Below are positions 59,901 to 64,000 of a DNA stretch of 64,000 bases, piece by piece. This DNA comes from Planococcus citri (taxonomy: Eukaryota; Arthropoda; Insecta; Hemiptera; Pseudococcidae), in the NCBI RefSeq assembly GCF_950023065.1, contig NC_088680.1, forward strand, positions 46,612,559 to 46,676,558, read 5' to 3'. Every line of letters starts with the position of its first letter. Within the stretch, counting starts at the first letter, position 1. Position numbers and translations under genes: made by a program. The notes below the pieces were generated by a model. That model made no database searches. It saw nothing but the letters and a program-made list of their open reading frames with translations, and had not been told where the DNA came from.

Positions 59901-62024
59901 AGAGCCAAATAACAAATTAAATTTAACCTCGAGTTTAGAAAAATTATAATACAAAGCAACAATGTACTTTTAAAAACTTTCTTCTGCAACAATTTTGCTG
60001 AAGCGATGTCAGCTGAAAAGCTGGCAGAATGTAGTAAACCTTTTTTCCTCGTTCTCGTCGTACAATCTACGACCTATACGTGGAACAAGAAAAGAATTTG
60101 TACGTAGTTGGCGTACCTAACTATCTCTACTTACCACCACAACGAGCGAAGCTGTATCATTTTTTACATTGCTAGCTGACAGTGACTGGTAAGAATTTTT
60201 CTCATTCTTGTGTCAGAAATTAAGAATAGTGTGTACGGGTGAGTAGGAATGATTATAAAATGGGTGATTTGTGCGCGATATAATTAATCATCAACAACTT
60301 TTATCTGGTTTTTAGTGCATTTAAAAACTTATTAATGGGTGAAGAATTGATTCGAAGTAGTTTTCACAGCTTTGCTCTGTTCAACATTAGAAATAAATGT
60401 ACTTAGTACTTACCAATAATACAATTGTTTTCAAATATAACTGTTTTTTTTTTTTTAAATTGCGAAGCTCAAAACAGGATACTCGCACAAAGATAAGTTA
60501 AGAAGAGAGTACACGAGTAAGTAGATATAGGTACTCCTATCAACGTATCGTAGATGTTTTATTTTCCTCAAAACATACACGAAAACCGATTTGGCGATGT
60601 AAGTATAAGACAAAAACATGCTACAAAAAAGGTAACTATCTAAACATCAGAGAAACTAATCAACCGTCGTTAATGAACAACTAAATCATACCTCAAGGAT
60701 CGGTCACTCCGCTAACGAAATTATTAACAAGACTGTTGATGTTTACATTGCCGAAAATAGCTACGTTTAATTCTCATTTAACTTATGTTCAAGTATGCGA
60801 AGGGTTGCAAACAACAGTAACAAATTACTACTATAACATGCTCTTTAAGACAGTTTAATGTAGTTATTTTACCGTTTCTTGTTCCTTTATAACAAGCCAA
60901 CTGCAAAAGCTCGTGGTTCGTTTCGTTTGTATCGTTATTATAAATAGCGAACTGTACCGATATGACGTCATAAAAATAATATTGTAATTGAGAAACTTAT
61001 TAAATGTTTTCTGAGACATTCGAGAAATATCGATAAACTAAATTTATTTTCATTCATTAAAATGAAAGCTATAGCTACCTAGATAATTGTAACGGAAATT
61101 TAGGTAAATTAGAGGAATTTGGCGAAAAAAAGTTGGAAAGTTCCTACTTCAAAAGAAACTACAAATACAAAATGAAAAGTTGAAGTCTATGACTTGCTTC
61201 TGCCTATTTACTTCTTTCTTCCTTCGAATTTAAAAATTTCAAAAAAAAATCGAATAAAATTGAATACCCAAAGTTTTTTTTTCATTTTCAAAGATGAAAG
61301 CTTTTAAATAATGGATAGATATACTTTTGGTTCAAAATCAATTCTTTTTTTGACGAAAAATAAGTACTTCAGTGTGTTGGAACATATTTATTTATTTGCT
61401 TGATTTACCCAATTTTTGGTGAATATTATCTACAATATGTTGAGTGGCAAGTCGATATAAAATTTTAAAATGATTATTTTTATGCATAAAAATTAACATC
61501 TTCAGGTGTCGAGTTTGGGTAAATCGAGTCCACCATCCTCCCAACAAATTAAAAATTCATTGAGTATAGCATTTTTACGGCAAACTGGTTATGCAATTTT
61601 ATTAACATGAATGATGAAATGCGTATCATTTGCAAGTTGTAGGTAGTAAGGCAACGTTCAATTAAAATATTTATCGTGGCGAGACCATAAATAACCTCAC
61701 CTAATATGCAGCCAAAATCAGCAAAAATTATGTTGTAGGATGGAGCGTCCATAGAGCTCCTTAAAGTACTCCGTCTCGATGTTAGAGCACTTCCCATTAT
61801 ACCGTCACCCCAGAACAACCTGTCTAGCCTTCAAGGTCGTCTGTCCGTCTATTCACCTAGCCCGACATGGCTTTGAAGGTCCTTGACCCATCTGTTTTGA
61901 CCTCTCATGGTTGTCTGTCTGGCTGGCCTCTTTAGACCATCGACCCAACAGCATCAAATTCACAGAAATGATGAGAAAATCACGTCGACTTAAAAATACG
62001 GTATGTAGCATTGCATAACGAAAA
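56973..62024. other. Long intergenic region, nothing firm
   Basis: No supported gene in 5 kb. A short CG-alternating piece lies near 57170-57190. A repeat-like segment at 57340-57840 has 'AAATTTGAATTCAAAATAG'-type sequence. 61570-61600 shares about 25 bases with 29714. Confidence 0.35.
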
Positions 62025-62450
62025 AATTCCTGGTGACTTCTTGGTTAAAGATTCACCAGAACTCATCAAGCGGGTTTAATGTCATTTTTATGGTGAATTG
62101 CAATAGGAAAAAAACACCCTAACTAACGTCCTCATGATTCTTCAAAAATTTTTTGAACATCCGGTGACTTCTCGGTTGATTTAGGCGACTTCTTGGTGAC
62201 AGATTCAGCAGGAGTCACCAAGTGAGTATTTGACTTTTTTAGAAGGTCCAAATGGGCATTTAAAACTTTTTTGAATGTCTGGTGACTTCTTGGTGAATTC
62301 TGGTGACGGATTCGCCAGAAGTCACCAAGTGGGTTTTTTGTTTTTCTTATGGCGAATTATTGGTGAAAAAAATCACAAGAATGTCCCCATGACCTTTGAA
62401 ATTGTTTTTTGAACTTATGGTGAGTTTATGATGAAAAAAAAATCACCATA
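62025..62450. repeat. Satellite of about 115-137 bp units (left part)
   Basis: Three to four degenerate units contain CTGGTGACTTCTTGGTGAAT followed by GATTCACCAGAA.TCACCAAGT, an inverted word pair. The array resumes at 63795 and runs to the window end, so it was split by the element at 62451-63788. Confidence 0.8.
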
Positions 62451-63788
62451 TGATGAGCAGATATGCCCTGATCGCCTTAGTAGTAATTAGCGTAATTCCT
62501 CTATGAGCGTGGGTTATTGTACTCATCCTGTGGGAGGAGCAATAAGCTACGTAATGTACTCGCGATCCAAGCCTCGTTGCAAGGATTGTGATGCTAGAAA
62601 AATCACTTGGTCCAGGACACTCGAGCTCTCTGGACCAATGTCAGTTGCGACAAATGTGTGCAAGGCTGGTATGGCTCGTTTCATACTCCCTATTTTTAAT
62701 ATACCCATCTATGGATGGTATCTTTGGTTTCTTTTTATAAAGCAATACTTTGTTAATTTCCTTGTAAGATCATGGTACTTTTTGGCTCATCCCTGATCAA
62801 TCCGGACAACAGGGATGATATCCCTACAAAAATGGATCTACTAACCATACCTACCAATGCGACTAGTATTGGGGTTGCCAAGGAGAGGCAGGCAACGTGT
62901 ACAGTAAATTATATGTATCTTCATCATCTAAGGTAAATTGTTTAATTCTTTTACCGGGGTTGCGTTCACCCTTACGTAGTGCCATCAGGGAAGTATGGGG
63001 ATGACATTACTTATCTTATTTTTATGTTACAAAGTATACTATTGCCGAGTATGCTGTATTCACACTAGTGTTGTCTACCCTGCTTTTAATTATTAATCCA
63101 ATATTCCGAATGCTCGGTGATGATGTGTTAATCACCTAATTATTCGAAGTCAAAAGAATACAACCGCATCATATTCTTTTACTTTGTACAATCGCTTTAT
63201 ATGTAATAAGTTGTTATATCACCTACTCATAGAGTCAGAAGATAGGTAATTTGTACAGGGTGGACAGAAATATCGGGTACCCCTAAAAAAGTTTTCTGCT
63301 AAATACTTCGGTTGGTCACAATGAATGATAATAATGGTAGCACATGATTGGTTGTTAGACTGGAGAGATAACATTTCACCAATCATATGCATCTATTTCA
63401 CGTTGCCAACCTATATTTTTAATGAAAAACTTTCTTAGGGGTACCCGATATTTCTGTCCACCCTGTATTGTGTACCTATCTCACACACAGATTAATTATA
63501 AGTTTCTTGTAATTAGTTGGTATAATATGCTCAATTACTTGTTTTACACTAACATCTGTAAATAGAAACCATAAGTAATTGGTATGAGAATGCTTTCTTT
63601 ATTTATAGTATATTAACTTCTCACTATGTACATAGAGGTAGAAAGGATTGCCTATTCTAGAGCTACCTAGGTATTTATTTGGAAAATGTTCCTTCTCAAA
63701 GGAATATTTCTCAGAAAACCACCTTAGGAGAAAATTATCATAATCCATTCTTCTAGCAGTCCTATCTAACCCCACTGTTACTCGTATA
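62451..63788. mobile_element. 1.3-kb insertion in the satellite (possible solo LTR)
   Basis: Identical ACCATA flanks (62445-62450 and 63789-63794) and resumption of the satellite sequence on both sides mark the borders. It begins TGATGAGCAG but ends CGTATA, so it lacks the CA expected of an LTR end unless the border lies a few bases off. A 97-codon frame (62503-62796) has no recognised domain. A MITE is nested at 63256-63465. Confidence 0.6.
63256..63465. mobile_element. 210-bp MITE, uninterrupted copy, TA target
   Basis: Perfect ends of about 31 bases starting CAGGGTGGACAGAAATATCG, flanked by TA at 63254-63255 and 63466-63467. It is the same family as the outer element at 21075-23090 and gives that nest's empty-site sequence. 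Confidence 0.9.
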
Positions 63789-63794
63789 ACCATA

Positions 63795-64000
63795 ATGTCC
63801 TCATGGCCTTGGAAAATTTTTTTGAATGTCTGGTGAATTTTTGATGAATTCTGGTGACTTTTTGGTGAAAGATTCACCAGAACTCACCAAGTAGGTTTAA
63901 AGTCTTTTTTATGGAGACTTGTTGGTGAAAAAATCATCAGAATGTTCTCATGGCCTATTGGCCCTGGAAAACTTTTTTGAATGTCTGGTGAATTCTTGGT
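63795..64000. repeat. Satellite of about 115-137 bp units (right part)
   Basis: Continues the array of 62025-62450 in the same orientation and is cut by the end of the window. Confidence 0.8.

Noticed and set aside
61549..61818. 89-codon minus-strand frame
   Set aside because: Overlaps a dispersed-repeat edge shared with 29714 and shows no recognisable protein feature.
62503..62796. 97-codon frame as a gene
   Set aside because: Lies inside the insertion 62451-63788, has no recognised domain and no clear start context; kept only as part of that element.

Overview
The window is AT-rich eukaryotic DNA, almost certainly from an insect. The evidence is short spliced introns with GT/AG borders, a nuclear gene for the mitochondrial chaperone BCS1, Ty3/Gypsy-like and LINE retroelements, hAT elements and many small terminal-inverted-repeat (TIR) elements. 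The abundant GTAGGTAC/TACCTACC words and the repeat style remind me of a sternorrhynchan bug such as a mealybug, but that is inference. Host genes are few. I support one small secreted-protein gene (3303-3533, minus), the complete six-exon BCS1 gene (4465-6190, minus) and one three-exon secreted-protein gene (51523-52526, plus). The rest is mobile-element and repeat territory.

Layout: 7037-9090 is a hAT-like element with an exact 8-bp target duplication, filled by a 1.4-kb palindrome. 9294-20726 is an 11.4-kb LTR retrotransposon with identical 276-bp LTRs and a CCAT target duplication. It carries a gag with an RGG-rich tail, a pol, a second RNase H domain and a coiled-coil third ORF. Two small DNA transposons sit inside it, one in gag and one in pol, and both leave the flanking reading frames in register. 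21075-23090 is a four-level nest of elements built around GATCCG-word repeats. 23091-30669 is mostly gene-free. 30678-33860 is a hAT transposon that looks complete, with a two-exon transposase gene. 35402-38577 is a 2.1-kb array of an 8-bp unit, open in most frames, between two 426-bp direct repeats. 38690-40800 holds a truncated copy of the palindrome family followed by a 5'-truncated LINE, itself hit by a MITE. 42840-50100 is repeat-rich. 54727-55407 and 56553-56964 are further hAT-like elements. 62025-64000 is a satellite split by a 1.3-kb insertion that carries another MITE.

The most interesting unit is the LTR element. Its pol has an ancestral RNase H region that has lost two catalytic acids. 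A second, cell-type RNase H with a full catalytic set lies downstream of the integrase core and upstream of an integrase C-terminal-like domain and an AT-hook. Its reverse transcriptase carries FVDE instead of YxDD, its gag has an RGG region where a zinc knuckle is expected, and its third ORF is a coiled-coil protein rather than an envelope. The identical LTRs say the insertion is recent, so these unusual features are probably not simple decay.
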